The position numbers and the translations under genes were made by a program. A DNA stretch of 61,152 nucleotides. Source: Flavobacterium ginsenosidimutans (GTDB taxonomy: Bacteria; Bacteroidota; Bacteroidia; Flavobacteriales; Flavobacteriaceae). Positions 1 through 8,857 of this stretch are shown here, one piece after another; position 1 is the stretch's first letter, and each line of letters opens with the position of its first letter. The stretch is taken from contig NZ_QJRJ01000062.1 in NCBI RefSeq assembly GCF_003254625.1, positions 1 to 61,152 of the forward strand. The letters are read 5' to 3'. The notes below the pieces were generated by a model. That model did not search any database. It saw only the letters and a program-made list of their open reading frames with translations, and had not been told where the DNA came from.

Positions 1-4
1 TAAA

Positions 5-78
5 AGTTTAGATTTTAGATTGTAAGTAACGGATTGTTAAATCTGAATTCTTAAATCTTCAATCTAAAATTGAAAACT
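5..78. repeat. Imperfect inverted repeat upstream of tRNA-Thr
   Basis: The arm at 5-22 (AGTTTAGATTTTAGATTG) is nearly complementary to 60-78, separated by about 37 bp. The same TTTAGATTTTAGATTG wording recurs near 50190-50220. It looks like a member of the short dispersed palindromes that fill intergenic DNA in this genome. It could also act as a processing hairpin before the tRNA. Confidence 0.45.
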
Positions 79-80
79 CT

Positions 81-152
81 GCCGGTGTAGCTCAGGGGTA
101 GAGTGCTTCCTTGGTAAGGAAGAGGTCTCGGGTTCAAATCCCGACATTGGCT
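81..152 (+). tRNA. tRNA-Thr (anticodon GGT)
   Basis: A full cloverleaf can be folded. The acceptor arm GCCGGTG (81-87) pairs with CATTGGC (145-151) with two G-U pairs. The D arm contains GCTCAGGGGTAGAGTG, the anticodon stem CTTCC/GGAAG encloses loop TTGGTAA (anticodon GGT), and the T arm is CGGGTTCAAATCCCG. No CCA is encoded. It lies 55 bp before tuf, so it may share a transcript with tuf, as is common for tRNA-tuf-tRNA clusters. Confidence 0.95.
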
Positions 153-207
153 CAAGTAAGTAGGAAATTGAAAATTAATATATAACTAAGATTAAAAATT
201 AAGTAAA

Positions 208-1395
208 ATGGCAAAGGAGAATTTTAATCGTTCCAAACCGCACTTAAACATAGGTACAATTGGACACGTAGATCACGGAAAAACTACATTAACTGCTGCA
301 ATTACTAAAGTATTGTCAGATGCTGGTTACTGTCAAGCAAAATCGTTTGATCAAATCGATAACGCTCCAGAGGAGAAAGAAAGAGGTATTACTATTAATA
401 CATCACACGTAGAGTACGAAACTGCTAACCGTCACTACGCTCACGTTGACTGTCCAGGTCACGCGGATTACGTAAAGAACATGGTTACTGGTGCTGCTCA
501 AATGGACGGAGCTATCTTAGTAGTTGCTGCTACAGATGGTCCAATGCCACAAACTCGTGAGCACATCCTTTTAGGACGTCAGGTAGGTATTCCAAGAATC
601 GTTGTTTTCATGAACAAAGTGGATATGGTTGATGATGCTGAGTTATTAGAGCTTGTTGAAATGGAAATTAGAGATTTATTATCTTTCTACGAATATGATG
701 GAGATAATGGTCCTGTAGTTCAAGGTTCGGCTTTAGGAGGATTGAATAATGATCCTGCTTGGGTTCCTAAAATTATTGAATTAATGGAAGCTGTTGATGC
801 TTGGATCGAAGAGCCAGTGCGTGACGTAGCTAAACCATTCTTGATGCCAGTTGAGGACGTATTTACAATTACAGGTCGTGGAACTGTTGCTACAGGTCGT
901 ATCGAAACTGGAGTTGCTAACACTGGAGATCCTGTTGAAATCATTGGTATGGGAGCTGAAAAATTAACTTCTACTATTACAGGAGTTGAGATGTTCCGTA
1001 AAATCCTTGATAGAGGTGAAGCTGGAGATAACGTAGGTTTATTGTTAAGAGGTATTGATAAAGCTGATATCAAAAGAGGTATGGTTATTATTAAGCCAGG
1101 TTCAGTAAAACCACACGCTAAATTCAAAGCTGAGGTTTATATCTTGAAAAAAGAAGAAGGTGGACGTCACACTCCATTCCACAATAACTACCGTCCACAG
1201 TTCTACGTACGTACAACTGACGTAACAGGAGTTATTTCTTTACCAGCAGGTGTAGAGATGGTAATGCCAGGTGATAACTTAACTATTGAAGTTGCTTTAT
1301 TAAGCCCAATCGCTATGAACGTAGGTTTACGTTTTGCTATCCGTGAAGGTGGTAGAACAGTTGGTGCTGGTCAGGTTACTGAAATCGTAGAGTAA
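208..1395 (+). CDS. tuf: Elongation factor Tu
   Basis: This 395-aa GTPase delivers aminoacyl-tRNA to the ribosomal A site. The G-domain motifs are visible: GHVDHGKT (P-loop, about residues 19-26), the switch I segment with [14 protein letters not shown] and NKVD. They are followed by two beta-barrel domains ending in the usual [13 protein letters not shown]. Length and start ([14 protein letters not shown]) are standard for Bacteroidota EF-Tu. The gene sits between tRNA-Thr and tRNA-Trp ahead of secE-nusG, the normal gene order in this phylum. Confidence 0.99.
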   Translation: MAKENFNRSKPHLNIGTIGHVDHGKTTLTAAITKVLSDAGYCQAKSFDQIDNAPEEKERGITINTSHVEYETANRHYAHVDCPGHADYVKNMVTGAAQMDGAILVVAATDGPMPQTREHILLGRQVGIPRIVVFMNKVDMVDDAELLELVEMEIRDLLSFYEYDGDNGPVVQGSALGGLNNDPAWVPKIIELMEAVDAWIEEPVRDVAKPFLMPVEDVFTITGRGTVATGRIETGVANTGDPVEIIGMGAEKLTSTITGVEMFRKILDRGEAGDNVGLLLRGIDKADIKRGMVIIKPGSVKPHAKFKAEVYILKKEEGGRHTPFHNNYRPQFYVRTTDVTGVISLPAGVEMVMPGDNLTIEVALLSPIAMNVGLRFAIREGGRTVGAGQVTEIVE

Positions 1396-1410
1396 TTCTA
1401 TAAATAAATA

Positions 1411-1447
1411 AAAGCCAGTGATTTTCTTAAGTAAAATCACTGGCTTT
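1411..1447 (+). terminator. Perfect 15-bp hairpin between tuf and tRNA-Trp
   Basis: AAAGCCAGTGATTTT (1411-1425) pairs perfectly with 1433-1447 around a 7-nt loop. It is followed by TAATTACGGG rather than a long T run, and tRNA-Trp begins only 4 nt later. It may therefore be a weak terminator or an RNA-processing site releasing the tRNA end, not a full stop. Confidence 0.6.
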
Positions 1448-1451
1448 AATT

Positions 1452-1522
1452 ACGGGCGTAGTTCAAGGGTAGAATAGCGGTCTCCAAAACCGTTGATGGG
1501 GGTTCGAATCCCTCCGCCCGTG
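1452..1522 (+). tRNA. tRNA-Trp (anticodon CCA)
   Basis: The acceptor arm ACGGGCG (1452-1458) pairs exactly with CGCCCGT (1515-1521), with discriminator G. The anticodon loop CTCCAAA gives CCA, and the T arm GGGGGTTCGAATCCCTCC is complete. The gene is 18 bp before secE and is probably processed out of a tuf-trpT-secE transcript. Confidence 0.95.
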
Positions 1523-1540
1523 CAATAAAAAATATATCAA

Positions 1541-1738
1541 ATGACAAAAGTTACTAATTATTTATCAGAGGCTTTCGAGGAGTTAAAGTCAAATGTTACT
1601 TGGCCAGCTTGGGCTGAAGTTCAAAAATTGACAATTGTTGTGGCTGTATTTTCGATCTTATTCGCTTTGGCAACATGGGGAGTAGACGAATTTTTTGCAA
1701 AAGCTTTGGCTGGATTTTTTAACTGGTTAAAAGGATAA
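1541..1738 (+). CDS. secE: Preprotein translocase subunit SecE
   Basis: This 65-aa single-span form of SecE stabilises SecY in the inner-membrane protein-export channel. An amphipathic helix (YLSEAFEELKSNVTWPAWAE) precedes one transmembrane helix (about residues 30-50). The conserved pair V-T-W-P is visible. The short length is normal outside Proteobacteria. It is followed after 10 bp by nusG, the classical pairing. Confidence 0.95.
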   Translation: MTKVTNYLSEAFEELKSNVTWPAWAEVQKLTIVVAVFSILFALATWGVDEFFAKALAGFFNWLKG

Positions 1739-1748
1739 TTTTTTTGTG

Positions 1749-2300
1749 ATGGCAGATAATAATGTGAAAAAATGGTACGTAGTTAGAGCGGTTAGTGGTC
1801 AAGAAAATAAAGTGAAAGCTTATATTGAGACTGAGATTGCGAGACTAGGTATGGAGGATTATGTTTCTCAGGTCTTGGTTCCTACTGAAAAAGTAGTTAC
1901 TGTAAAAGATGGGAAAAAATCATCTAAGGATAAAGTTTACTTTCCTGGATATGTTATGATCGAAGCTAACTTGGTTGGTGAGATTCCTCATATTATTAAG
2001 TCAATTACTAGTGTTATTGGATTTTTAGGAGAGACTAAAGGCGGGGAGCCTGTTCCTTTAAGGCTTTCTGAAGTAAACCGTATGTTAGGTAAAGTAGATG
2101 AGTTAGCTGTAAATACAGATACTCGTTCTATTCCATTTAGTGTTGGTGAGACTGTTAAAGTTATTGATGGTCCTTTCAACGGATTTAATGGTTCGGTTGA
2201 AAAAATCAACGAAGAGAAGCGTAAGCTTGAGGTAATGGTTAAGATTTTCGGAAGAAAAACTCCATTAGAATTGAGTTTTATGCAAGTAGAAAAAGTATAA
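1749..2300 (+). CDS. nusG: Transcription termination/antitermination factor NusG
   Basis: This 183-aa protein binds the RNA polymerase clamp and couples transcription to translation and Rho. The NGN domain begins KKWYVVRAVSGQENKVKAYIE and contains VYFPGYVM. A C-terminal KOW motif (about residues 125-155) contains VKVIDGPFNGFNGSVE. The frame opens three bases earlier at GTG (1746), but the ATG at 1749 gives the family-like start MADNNVKKW. The gene lies in the secE-nusG-rplK run. Confidence 0.96.
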   Translation: MADNNVKKWYVVRAVSGQENKVKAYIETEIARLGMEDYVSQVLVPTEKVVTVKDGKKSSKDKVYFPGYVMIEANLVGEIPHIIKSITSVIGFLGETKGGEPVPLRLSEVNRMLGKVDELAVNTDTRSIPFSVGETVKVIDGPFNGFNGSVEKINEEKRKLEVMVKIFGRKTPLELSFMQVEKV

Positions 2301-2367
2301 TTTTTTGTTACACTATAATAAACCATTGTAATCGCTTCCATTGATTACAGTGTTAAATTTTTTAAAA

Positions 2368-2805
2368 ATGGCTAAAGAAATTAGTAAGGTAGTTAAACTA
2401 CAAGTTAAGGGAGGTGCTGCGAACCCGTCGCCACCGGTTGGACCTGCTTTAGGAGCTGCTGGGGTAAACATCATGGAGTTCTGTAAGCAATTTAATGCTA
2501 GAACTCAGGATAAACCTGGCAAAATTTGTCCAGTGCAAATCACTGTGTACAAAGACAAATCATTCGATTTTGTTGTTAAGACTCCTCCAGCAGCAGTTCA
2601 GTTAATGGAAGCTGCAAAGCTAAAATCTGGTTCTGGTGAGCCTAATCGTAAAAAAGTAGCTAGCGTTACTTGGGAACAAATTAGAACTATTGCTGAAGAC
2701 AAAATGCCAGACTTAAACGCTTTCACAATTGAGAAAGCTATGAGTATGGTTGCTGGAACAGCTAGATCTATGGGTATAACTGTATCAGGAGATGCTCCTT
2801 TTTAA
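2368..2805 (+). CDS. rplK: 50S ribosomal protein L11
   Basis: This 145-aa protein forms the base of the L7/L12 stalk with 23S rRNA. The start at ATG 2368 gives [13 protein letters not shown], matching the family. An in-frame TTG upstream at 2341 would add nine residues not found in L11 and is rejected. The [19 protein letters not shown] segment is the thiostrepton-region signature, and the C-terminal RNA-binding domain contains GTARSMGI. It is 13 bp from rplA. Confidence 0.98.
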   Translation: MAKEISKVVKLQVKGGAANPSPPVGPALGAAGVNIMEFCKQFNARTQDKPGKICPVQITVYKDKSFDFVVKTPPAAVQLMEAAKLKSGSGEPNRKKVASVTWEQIRTIAEDKMPDLNAFTIEKAMSMVAGTARSMGITVSGDAPF

Positions 2806-2818
2806 TTAAGAAAAAGAC

Positions 2819-3508
2819 ATGGCAAAATTAACAAAAAAGCAAAAAGAGGCTGCTTCAAAAATTGAAAAGAACAAATTATACTCTCTAAAAGATGCTGCGG
2901 CATTATTGAAAGTTGTTGCTTCTGCAAAATTTGATGAGTCTGTTGATATCGCAGTGCGTTTGGGTGTTGATCCAAGAAAAGCGAATCAAATGGTTAGAGG
3001 TGTGGTAACTTTACCTCACGGAACAGGAAAGGATGTTAAAGTATTAGCATTGGTTACTCCAGATAAAGAGGCTGAAGCAAGAGAGGCTGGAGCAGATCAC
3101 GTTGGTCTTGATGATTACTTACAAAAAATTAAAGATGGTTGGACAGATGTTGATGTTATCATCACTATGCCAGCTGTTATGGGTAAATTAGGTCCATTAG
3201 GTCGTATTTTAGGACCTAGAGGTTTAATGCCAAACCCTAAAACAGGTACTGTAACTATGGATGTTGCAAAAGCTGTTCAAGAAGTTAAAGCTGGTAAAAT
3301 TGACTTTAAAGTTGACAAAACTGGTATCGTACACGCAGGAATCGGTAAAGTTTCTTTTGGAGCTGAGCAGATTGTTGACAACGCACACGAAATTATTCAA
3401 ACATTAATAAAACTTAAACCAACTGCTGCTAAAGGTACATACATTAAAGGTATTCACCTTACAAGCACTATGAGTCCTGCTATCGCATTAGACCCAAAAG
3501 CAGTATAA
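2819..3508 (+). CDS. rplA: 50S ribosomal protein L1
   Basis: This 229-aa protein builds the L1 stalk near the E site and in many bacteria represses translation of its own rplK-rplA mRNA. The signature [18 protein letters not shown] is present. Length matches the family. It lies between rplK and rplJ with short gaps, so all are co-transcribed. Confidence 0.98.
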   Translation: MAKLTKKQKEAASKIEKNKLYSLKDAAALLKVVASAKFDESVDIAVRLGVDPRKANQMVRGVVTLPHGTGKDVKVLALVTPDKEAEAREAGADHVGLDDYLQKIKDGWTDVDVIITMPAVMGKLGPLGRILGPRGLMPNPKTGTVTMDVAKAVQEVKAGKIDFKVDKTGIVHAGIGKVSFGAEQIVDNAHEIIQTLIKLKPTAAKGTYIKGIHLTSTMSPAIALDPKAV

Positions 3509-3530
3509 TTGGTAGTTAAAAATTTTTAGT

Positions 3531-4034
3531 ATGACTAGAGAAGAAAAATCAATCGCGATTGAAAATTTAACTGCGCAGTTAGCTGGTACAAATATCATTT
3601 ACATATCTGATATTTCTGGTTTAAACGCAGAGACAACTTCAAACTTACGTAGAGCTTGTTTTAAAGCAGGTATTAAATTAGAAGTTGTAAAGAACACTTT
3701 GCTTGCAAAAGCAATGGAAGCTTCTGCTAATGATTATGGTGATTTACCTACAGTTTTAGCGGGTAACAGTGCTATATTTATTTCTGATGTTGCTAATGCA
3801 CCTGGAAAAATTATCAAAGATTTCCGTAAGAAATCTGATAAACCAGTTTTAAAAGGAGCTTACATCAATTCTGAAGTATACATTGGAGACAACCAATTAG
3901 ATGCACTAGCAACTATTAAATCAAAAGAAGAGTTACTTGGAGAACTTATTGGATTATTACAATCTCCAGCTCAAAGAATTATTTCTGCTTTACAAAACAA
4001 ATTCGCTGGTAGCGAAGAAGAAACTGAAGCATAA
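3531..4034 (+). CDS. rplJ: 50S ribosomal protein L10
   Basis: This 167-aa protein anchors L7/L12 dimers to the ribosome. The N-terminal fold (MTREEKSIAIENLTAQL, LRRACFKAGIKLEVVKNTL) is typical, and the C-terminal helix that carries L7/L12 dimers is at about 135-160. Only 22 bp separate it from rplA, so there is no room for the long L10-leader RNA found upstream of rplJ in many Firmicutes and Proteobacteria. Confidence 0.97.
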   Translation: MTREEKSIAIENLTAQLAGTNIIYISDISGLNAETTSNLRRACFKAGIKLEVVKNTLLAKAMEASANDYGDLPTVLAGNSAIFISDVANAPGKIIKDFRKKSDKPVLKGAYINSEVYIGDNQLDALATIKSKEELLGELIGLLQSPAQRIISALQNKFAGSEEETEA

Positions 4035-4041
4035 TAATCAA

Positions 4042-4068
4042 AGCAGGGAAGTTTGCTTCCTTGTTGCT
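4042..4068 (+). promoter_or_regulatory. Hairpin between rplJ and rplL
   Basis: AGCAGGGAAG (4042-4051) can pair with CTTCCTTGTTGCT (4056-4068), with a 4-nt loop and a 3-nt bulge. It occupies the 92-bp rplJ-rplL gap and lacks a T run, so it is not a strong terminator. It may be an mRNA processing or stability element setting the one-to-many L10:L7/L12 ratio; that role is inference. Confidence 0.35.
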
Positions 4069-4126
4069 TAATTAGCGCACAATAATTAAATTATATTTTT
4101 ACAAATCATTTTAAACGATAGAAAAA

Positions 4127-4498
4127 ATGGCAGATTTGAAACAATTCGCAGAACAATTAGTTAACTTAACAGTTAAAGAAGTTAACGAATTAGCAACAAT
4201 ATTAAAAGACGAGTATGGTATCGAGCCTGCTGCTGCAGCTGTAGTAGTTGCTGCTGGTGGTGGAGAAGGTGCTGCTGAAGAAGCACAAACTGAATTTACA
4301 GTTGTATTAAAAGAAGCTGGTGCTTCTAAATTAGCAGTTGTAAAATTAGTTAAAGAACTTACAGGTTTAGGTCTTAAAGAAGCTAAAGATGTAGTTGACG
4401 GTGCTCCAAGTACTGTTAAAGAAGGTGTTTCTAAAGAAGAGGCTGAAGGTCTTAAAAAATCATTAGAAGAAGCTGGAGCTGTTGTTGAGTTAAAATAA
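4127..4498 (+). CDS. rplL: 50S ribosomal protein L7/L12
   Basis: This 123-aa stalk protein recruits translational GTPases. The N-terminal dimerisation helices ([23 protein letters not shown]) are followed by an Ala/Gly/Glu-rich hinge (about 38-53). The globular C-terminal domain contains [25 protein letters not shown] strong terminator follows directly. Confidence 0.98.
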   Translation: MADLKQFAEQLVNLTVKEVNELATILKDEYGIEPAAAAVVVAAGGGEGAAEEAQTEFTVVLKEAGASKLAVVKLVKELTGLGLKEAKDVVDGAPSTVKEGVSKEEAEGLKKSLEEAGAVVELK

Positions 4499-4518
4499 CA
4501 AAACACAGTTTAGAACTA

Positions 4519-4563
4519 GGTTTAGACCTTGGATGTAACCATCCAAGGGTCTAAACCATTTTT
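4519..4563 (+). terminator. Intrinsic terminator after rplL
   Basis: GGTTTAGACCTTGGATG (4519-4535) pairs with 4540-4557 around loop TAAC with one bulged G, followed by ATTTTT. It would end or attenuate ribosomal-protein transcription before rpoBC, so that rpoBC depends on read-through or its own promoter. Confidence 0.85.
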
Positions 4564-4564
4564 C

Positions 4565-4682
4565 GTATAATAAAATATATCAAGTTTTATTATCAAATAG
4601 TTTAAAATACGAAAAAGTTTTTGATCAATACGAAGAAAAAAAATTGAACTTCCTTTACGGTTTATTTTTAAAGATGTATTGA
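4565..4682 (+). promoter_or_regulatory. Structured rpoB leader region
   Basis: The roughly 200-bp gap between the rplL terminator and rpoB contains nested dyads: CGTAT (4565) with ATACG (4608), enclosing TAATAAAA/TTTTATTA; and ATCAATAC (about 4623) with GTATTGAT (about 4675). No clear TAnnTTTG element was found. A structured leader is possible. Confidence 0.35.
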
Positions 4683-4761
4683 TTATAATAAGAAAGTATA
4701 GATTAAACAGTGTGTCTTACACAAAAAAATTACTTTTTTTTAATCAAAATTTTGTCCATTG

Positions 4762-7700
4762 ATGATAACAAATCAGACTGAAAGATTGAATTTTGCCTCT
4801 ACAAAAAATATCCCTGACTATCCAGATTTTCTAGATGTTCAGGTTAAATCTTTTAAAGATTTTTTTCAATTAGAAACGAAATCTGACGAAAGAGGCAACG
4901 AAGGGTTATACAATACCTTCATGGAAAACTTCCCAATTACAGATACAAGAAATAACTTTGTATTGGAATTCCTAGATTATTTTGTTGATCCGCCACGTTA
5001 TACAATTCAAGAATGTATAGAGAGAGGTCTTACTTATAGTGTGCCTTTAAAAGCTAGGTTAAAACTATACTGTACAGATCCAGAACACGAAGATTTTGAA
5101 ACAATTGTACAAGATGTTTATCTTGGAACAATACCTTACATGACTCCAAGTGGTACTTTTGTAATCAATGGTGCCGAGCGTGTTGTAGTATCTCAATTAC
5201 ACCGTTCTCCAGGGGTTTTCTTTGGACAATCGTTCCACGCAAACGGAACTAAACTTTATTCTGCAAGAGTAATTCCTTTTAAAGGTTCTTGGATAGAATT
5301 CTCTACAGATATTAACAGCGTAATGTACGCGTATATCGATAGAAAGAAAAAATTACCTGTAACAACTTTATTCCGTGCTATCGGTTTCGAAAGAGATAAG
5401 GATATCCTTGAAATTTTCGACTTAGCTGAAGAAATTAAAGTTTCTAAAACTGGTATTAAGAAATATATTGGAAGAAGACTTGCTGCGCGTGTATTGAACA
5501 CATGGCATGAGGATTTCGTTGATGAGGATACTGGAGAAGTAGTTTCTATCGAACGTAACGAAATCATCCTTGATCGTGACACTATTATCGACAAAGATAA
5601 TGTTGAAGAGATCATCGATTCTAACGTTAAATCTATTTTGTTGCATAAAGAAGATAATAATCAAGCTGATTACGCTATTATCCACAACACGTTACAAAAA
5701 GATCCAACAAACTCTGAAAAAGAAGCTGTAGAGCACATTTACCGTCAGTTGCGTAACGCTGAACCGCCTGATGAGGAAACTGCTCGTGGTATTATAGATA
5801 AATTGTTCTTCTCTGATCAACGTTATAACTTAGGTGAAGTTGGTCGTTACAGAATGAACAAAAAATTGGCTTTAGATATTCCTATGGATAAGCAAGTGCT
5901 TACCAAAGAAGATATCATTACAATCGTAAAATATTTGATCGAATTGATCAACTCTAAAGCTGAGATTGATGATATTGATCACTTATCAAACCGTCGTGTT
6001 AGAACAGTTGGTGAACAATTGTCTCAACAATTCGGTGTTGGTTTAGCACGTATGGCTAGAACTATTCGTGAGAGAATGAACGTTAGAGATAACGAGGTGT
6101 TTACACCAATTGATTTGATTAATGCTAAAACATTATCATCAGTTATCAACTCTTTCTTTGGTACTAACCAGTTATCTCAATTTATGGACCAAACGAATCC
6201 ATTAGCTGAGATTACACACAAAAGAAGACTTTCTGCACTTGGACCAGGTGGACTTTCGAGAGAAAGAGCTGGTTTCGAGGTTCGTGACGTTCACTATACG
6301 CACTATGGTCGTTTATGTCCGATTGAAACTCCTGAGGGACCAAACATTGGTTTGATTTCATCTCTTGGTGTTTATGCGAAAGTAAACGGAATGGGATTCA
6401 TCGAAACTCCATACCGTAAAGTAACTAATGGTGTAGTTGATTTAGAAAGTACTCCAGTTTACTTAAGTGCTGAAGAAGAAGAAGGTAAAATGATTGCTCA
6501 GGCAAACATTGAAATGGATGCTACAGGTAAAATTACAGCAAGCAATGTTATTGCTCGTGAGGAAGGTGACTTCCCAGTTGTTGAGCCATCAGTTGTTCAT
6601 TATACAGACGTTGCTCCTAACCAGATTGCATCGATTTCTGCGTCATTGATTCCTTTCTTGGAGCATGATGATGCGAACCGTGCGTTGATGGGATCAAACA
6701 TGATGCGTCAGGCAGTTCCTTTGATCCGTCCTGAAGCACCGATTGTTGGTACAGGTTTAGAGCGTCAGGTAGCTTCAGATTCAAGAGTATTAATCAATGC
6801 TGAAGGGCATGGAACTGTTGAATACGTAGATGCTAACATCATTACTATTAAATACGATCGTACAGAAGACGAGAGAATGGTAAGTTTTGATGCTGATGAG
6901 AAAACGTACAACTTAATTAAATTTAGAAAAACCAATCAAGGTACAAGTATCAACTTGAAACCAATCGTAAGAAGAGGTGATAGAGTTGTTCCTGGTCAAG
7001 TATTGTCTGAAGGATATGCTACTCAAAATGGAGAATTAGCTTTAGGTAGAAACTTAAAAGTTGCGTTCATGCCATGGAAAGGGTACAACTTCGAGGATGC
7101 GATTGTAATTTCTGAAAAAGTAGTTCGTGATGATATTTTTACATCTATCCACGTTGATGATTATTCATTAGAGGTTAGAGATACTAAGTTAGGAAACGAA
7201 GAGTTAACAAACGATATTCCTAACGTTTCTGAAGAAGCTACTAAAGATTTAGATGAAAACGGTATGATTAGAATTGGAGCAGAGGTTAAACCTGGCGACA
7301 TTTTGATCGGAAAAATTACACCAAAAGGAGAATCAGATCCTACTCCAGAGGAGAAATTGCTTCGTGCAATCTTCGGGGATAAAGCAGGTGATGTAAAAGA
7401 TGCTTCATTAAAAGCTTCTCCATCTTTACACGGTGTAGTTCTTGACAAAAAATTATTTGCAAGAGCCGTAAAAGATAAACGTAAACGTACTCAGGATAAA
7501 GATGCTTTAGGCGCTTTAGAAATGGAGTTCGAAACTAAATTTGTTGAATTAAAAGACAGATTGGTTGAGAAATTATTCTTGATCGTGAACGGAAAAACAT
7601 CTCAAGGTGTAATGAATGATTTGGGTGAAGAAGTTTTACCAAAAGGTAAAAAATATACTCAAAAAATGCTTTACGCAGTAGAAGATTTTGCTCACTTAAG

Positions 7701-8574
7701 CAAAGGTCAATGGGTTGCTGATGATGCTACTAATAAAATGGTTAATGATTTGATTCATAACTATAAAATTAAGCTAAACGACTTACAAGGATCTTTAAGA
7801 AGAGAGAAATTCACTATTACAGTTGGAGATGAATTACCATCTGGAATCTTGAAATTAGCTAAGATTTATATTGCTAAGAAACGTAAGTTGAAAGTAGGGG
7901 ATAAAATGGCAGGACGTCACGGTAACAAAGGTATTGTTGCAAGAATCGTTCGTCATGAAGATATGCCTTTCTTAGAAGATGGAACACCAGTAGATATCGT
8001 ATTGAATCCACTTGGGGTACCTTCACGTATGAACATTGGTCAGATTTATGAGACTGTTCTTGGATGGGCTGGTATGAACTTGGGTAGAAAATTTGCTACT
8101 CCAATTTTTGACGGTGCTTCTCTTGACGAAATCAATGCCTTGACTGATGAAGCTAACGTACCACGTTTCGGACATACTTATCTTTATGATGGTGGAACTG
8201 GAGAGCGTTTTGCACAAAAAGCGACTGTGGGTGTAATTTACATGCTTAAATTAGGACACATGGTTGATGATAAGATGCACGCACGTTCTATCGGACCATA
8301 CTCATTGATTACCCAACAACCACTTGGAGGTAAGGCTCAATTTGGAGGTCAGCGTTTTGGAGAGATGGAGGTTTGGGCACTTGAGGCTTATGGAGCTTCT
8401 AGTACACTACGTGAAATCTTAACTGTTAAGTCTGATGACGTTATTGGTAGAGCAAAAACTTACGAAGCTATCGTTAAGGGTGAAACTATGCCAGAACCAG
8501 GTTTACCAGAATCATTCAATGTATTAATGCACGAATTGAAAGGTCTAGGTTTAGATCTTCGTTTGGAAGAATAA
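4762..8574 (+). CDS. rpoB: DNA-directed RNA polymerase subunit beta
   Basis: This 1270-aa beta subunit forms one pincer of RNA polymerase and the rifampicin pocket. ATG 4762 ([13 protein letters not shown]) is preferred to the TTG three bases upstream. The rifampicin-resistance-determining region reads [17 protein letters not shown]...[13 protein letters not shown], the sensitive-type consensus with no known resistance substitution. Downstream motifs GRHGNKGIV and [21 protein letters not shown] are intact. Confidence 0.99.
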   Translation: MITNQTERLNFASTKNIPDYPDFLDVQVKSFKDFFQLETKSDERGNEGLYNTFMENFPITDTRNNFVLEFLDYFVDPPRYTIQECIERGLTYSVPLKARLKLYCTDPEHEDFETIVQDVYLGTIPYMTPSGTFVINGAERVVVSQLHRSPGVFFGQSFHANGTKLYSARVIPFKGSWIEFSTDINSVMYAYIDRKKKLPVTTLFRAIGFERDKDILEIFDLAEEIKVSKTGIKKYIGRRLAARVLNTWHEDFVDEDTGEVVSIERNEIILDRDTIIDKDNVEEIIDSNVKSILLHKEDNNQADYAIIHNTLQKDPTNSEKEAVEHIYRQLRNAEPPDEETARGIIDKLFFSDQRYNLGEVGRYRMNKKLALDIPMDKQVLTKEDIITIVKYLIELINSKAEIDDIDHLSNRRVRTVGEQLSQQFGVGLARMARTIRERMNVRDNEVFTPIDLINAKTLSSVINSFFGTNQLSQFMDQTNPLAEITHKRRLSALGPGGLSRERAGFEVRDVHYTHYGRLCPIETPEGPNIGLISSLGVYAKVNGMGFIETPYRKVTNGVVDLESTPVYLSAEEEEGKMIAQANIEMDATGKITASNVIAREEGDFPVVEPSVVHYTDVAPNQIASISASLIPFLEHDDANRALMGSNMMRQAVPLIRPEAPIVGTGLERQVASDSRVLINAEGHGTVEYVDANIITIKYDRTEDERMVSFDADEKTYNLIKFRKTNQGTSINLKPIVRRGDRVVPGQVLSEGYATQNGELALGRNLKVAFMPWKGYNFEDAIVISEKVVRDDIFTSIHVDDYSLEVRDTKLGNEELTNDIPNVSEEATKDLDENGMIRIGAEVKPGDILIGKITPKGESDPTPEEKLLRAIFGDKAGDVKDASLKASPSLHGVVLDKKLFARAVKDKRKRTQDKDALGALEMEFETKFVELKDRLVEKLFLIVNGKTSQGVMNDLGEEVLPKGKKYTQKMLYAVEDFAHLSKGQWVADDATNKMVNDLIHNYKIKLNDLQGSLRREKFTITVGDELPSGILKLAKIYIAKKRKLKVGDKMAGRHGNKGIVARIVRHEDMPFLEDGTPVDIVLNPLGVPSRMNIGQIYETVLGWAGMNLGRKFATPIFDGASLDEINALTDEANVPRFGHTYLYDGGTGERFAQKATVGVIYMLKLGHMVDDKMHARSIGPYSLITQQPLGGKAQFGGQRFGEMEVWALEAYGASSTLREILTVKSDDVIGRAKTYEAIVKGETMPEPGLPESFNVLMHELKGLGLDLRLEE

Positions 8575-8594
8575 ATAAAAAGTTTTCAGTCACA

Positions 8595-8635
8595 GTCTCA
8601 GTATTCAGTTTAGCGCTGAAAACTGGGACTGAGAC
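8595..8635 (+). promoter_or_regulatory. Two-step hairpin after rpoB
   Basis: GTCTCAGT (8595-8602) pairs with ACTGAGAC (8628-8635), and inside it CAGTTT pairs with AAACTG around an 8-nt loop. There is no strong T run. It heads the 283-bp rpoB-rpoC gap, which also holds ATGCGAGGCAT, CAAATAAAAATTTG and ACTCTTT/AAAAGAGT dyads. Likely an RNA processing or attenuation element; function unproven. Confidence 0.4.
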
Positions 8636-8857
8636 CGTTTACTAAATGTTAGAAGTTTTTAAAGATTTATACCCGTAAACCGTTCCGATTTTTTATAACA
8701 ATGCGAGGCATTTTATAACTAGCACTTCAAATAAAAATTTGAGGTTTAGAGAAGTAACCCGAGGTAGTAGCTGAATGATTAACTCTTTATTTTCAAAAGA
8801 GTAGATTATAAATCTAAATTCAATTTTTTAATTGCAAATAAATCAATAGTAAAAACT

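Noticed and set aside
720..1127. A 135-codon frame antisense to tuf
   Set aside because: Typical shadow of a strongly codon-biased gene; its translation resembles no protein.
4111..4506. A 131-codon frame antisense to rplL
   Set aside because: Covers exactly the reverse of the Ala/Glu-rich L7/L12 gene and encodes Ser/Pro/Ala-rich sequence; a shadow.
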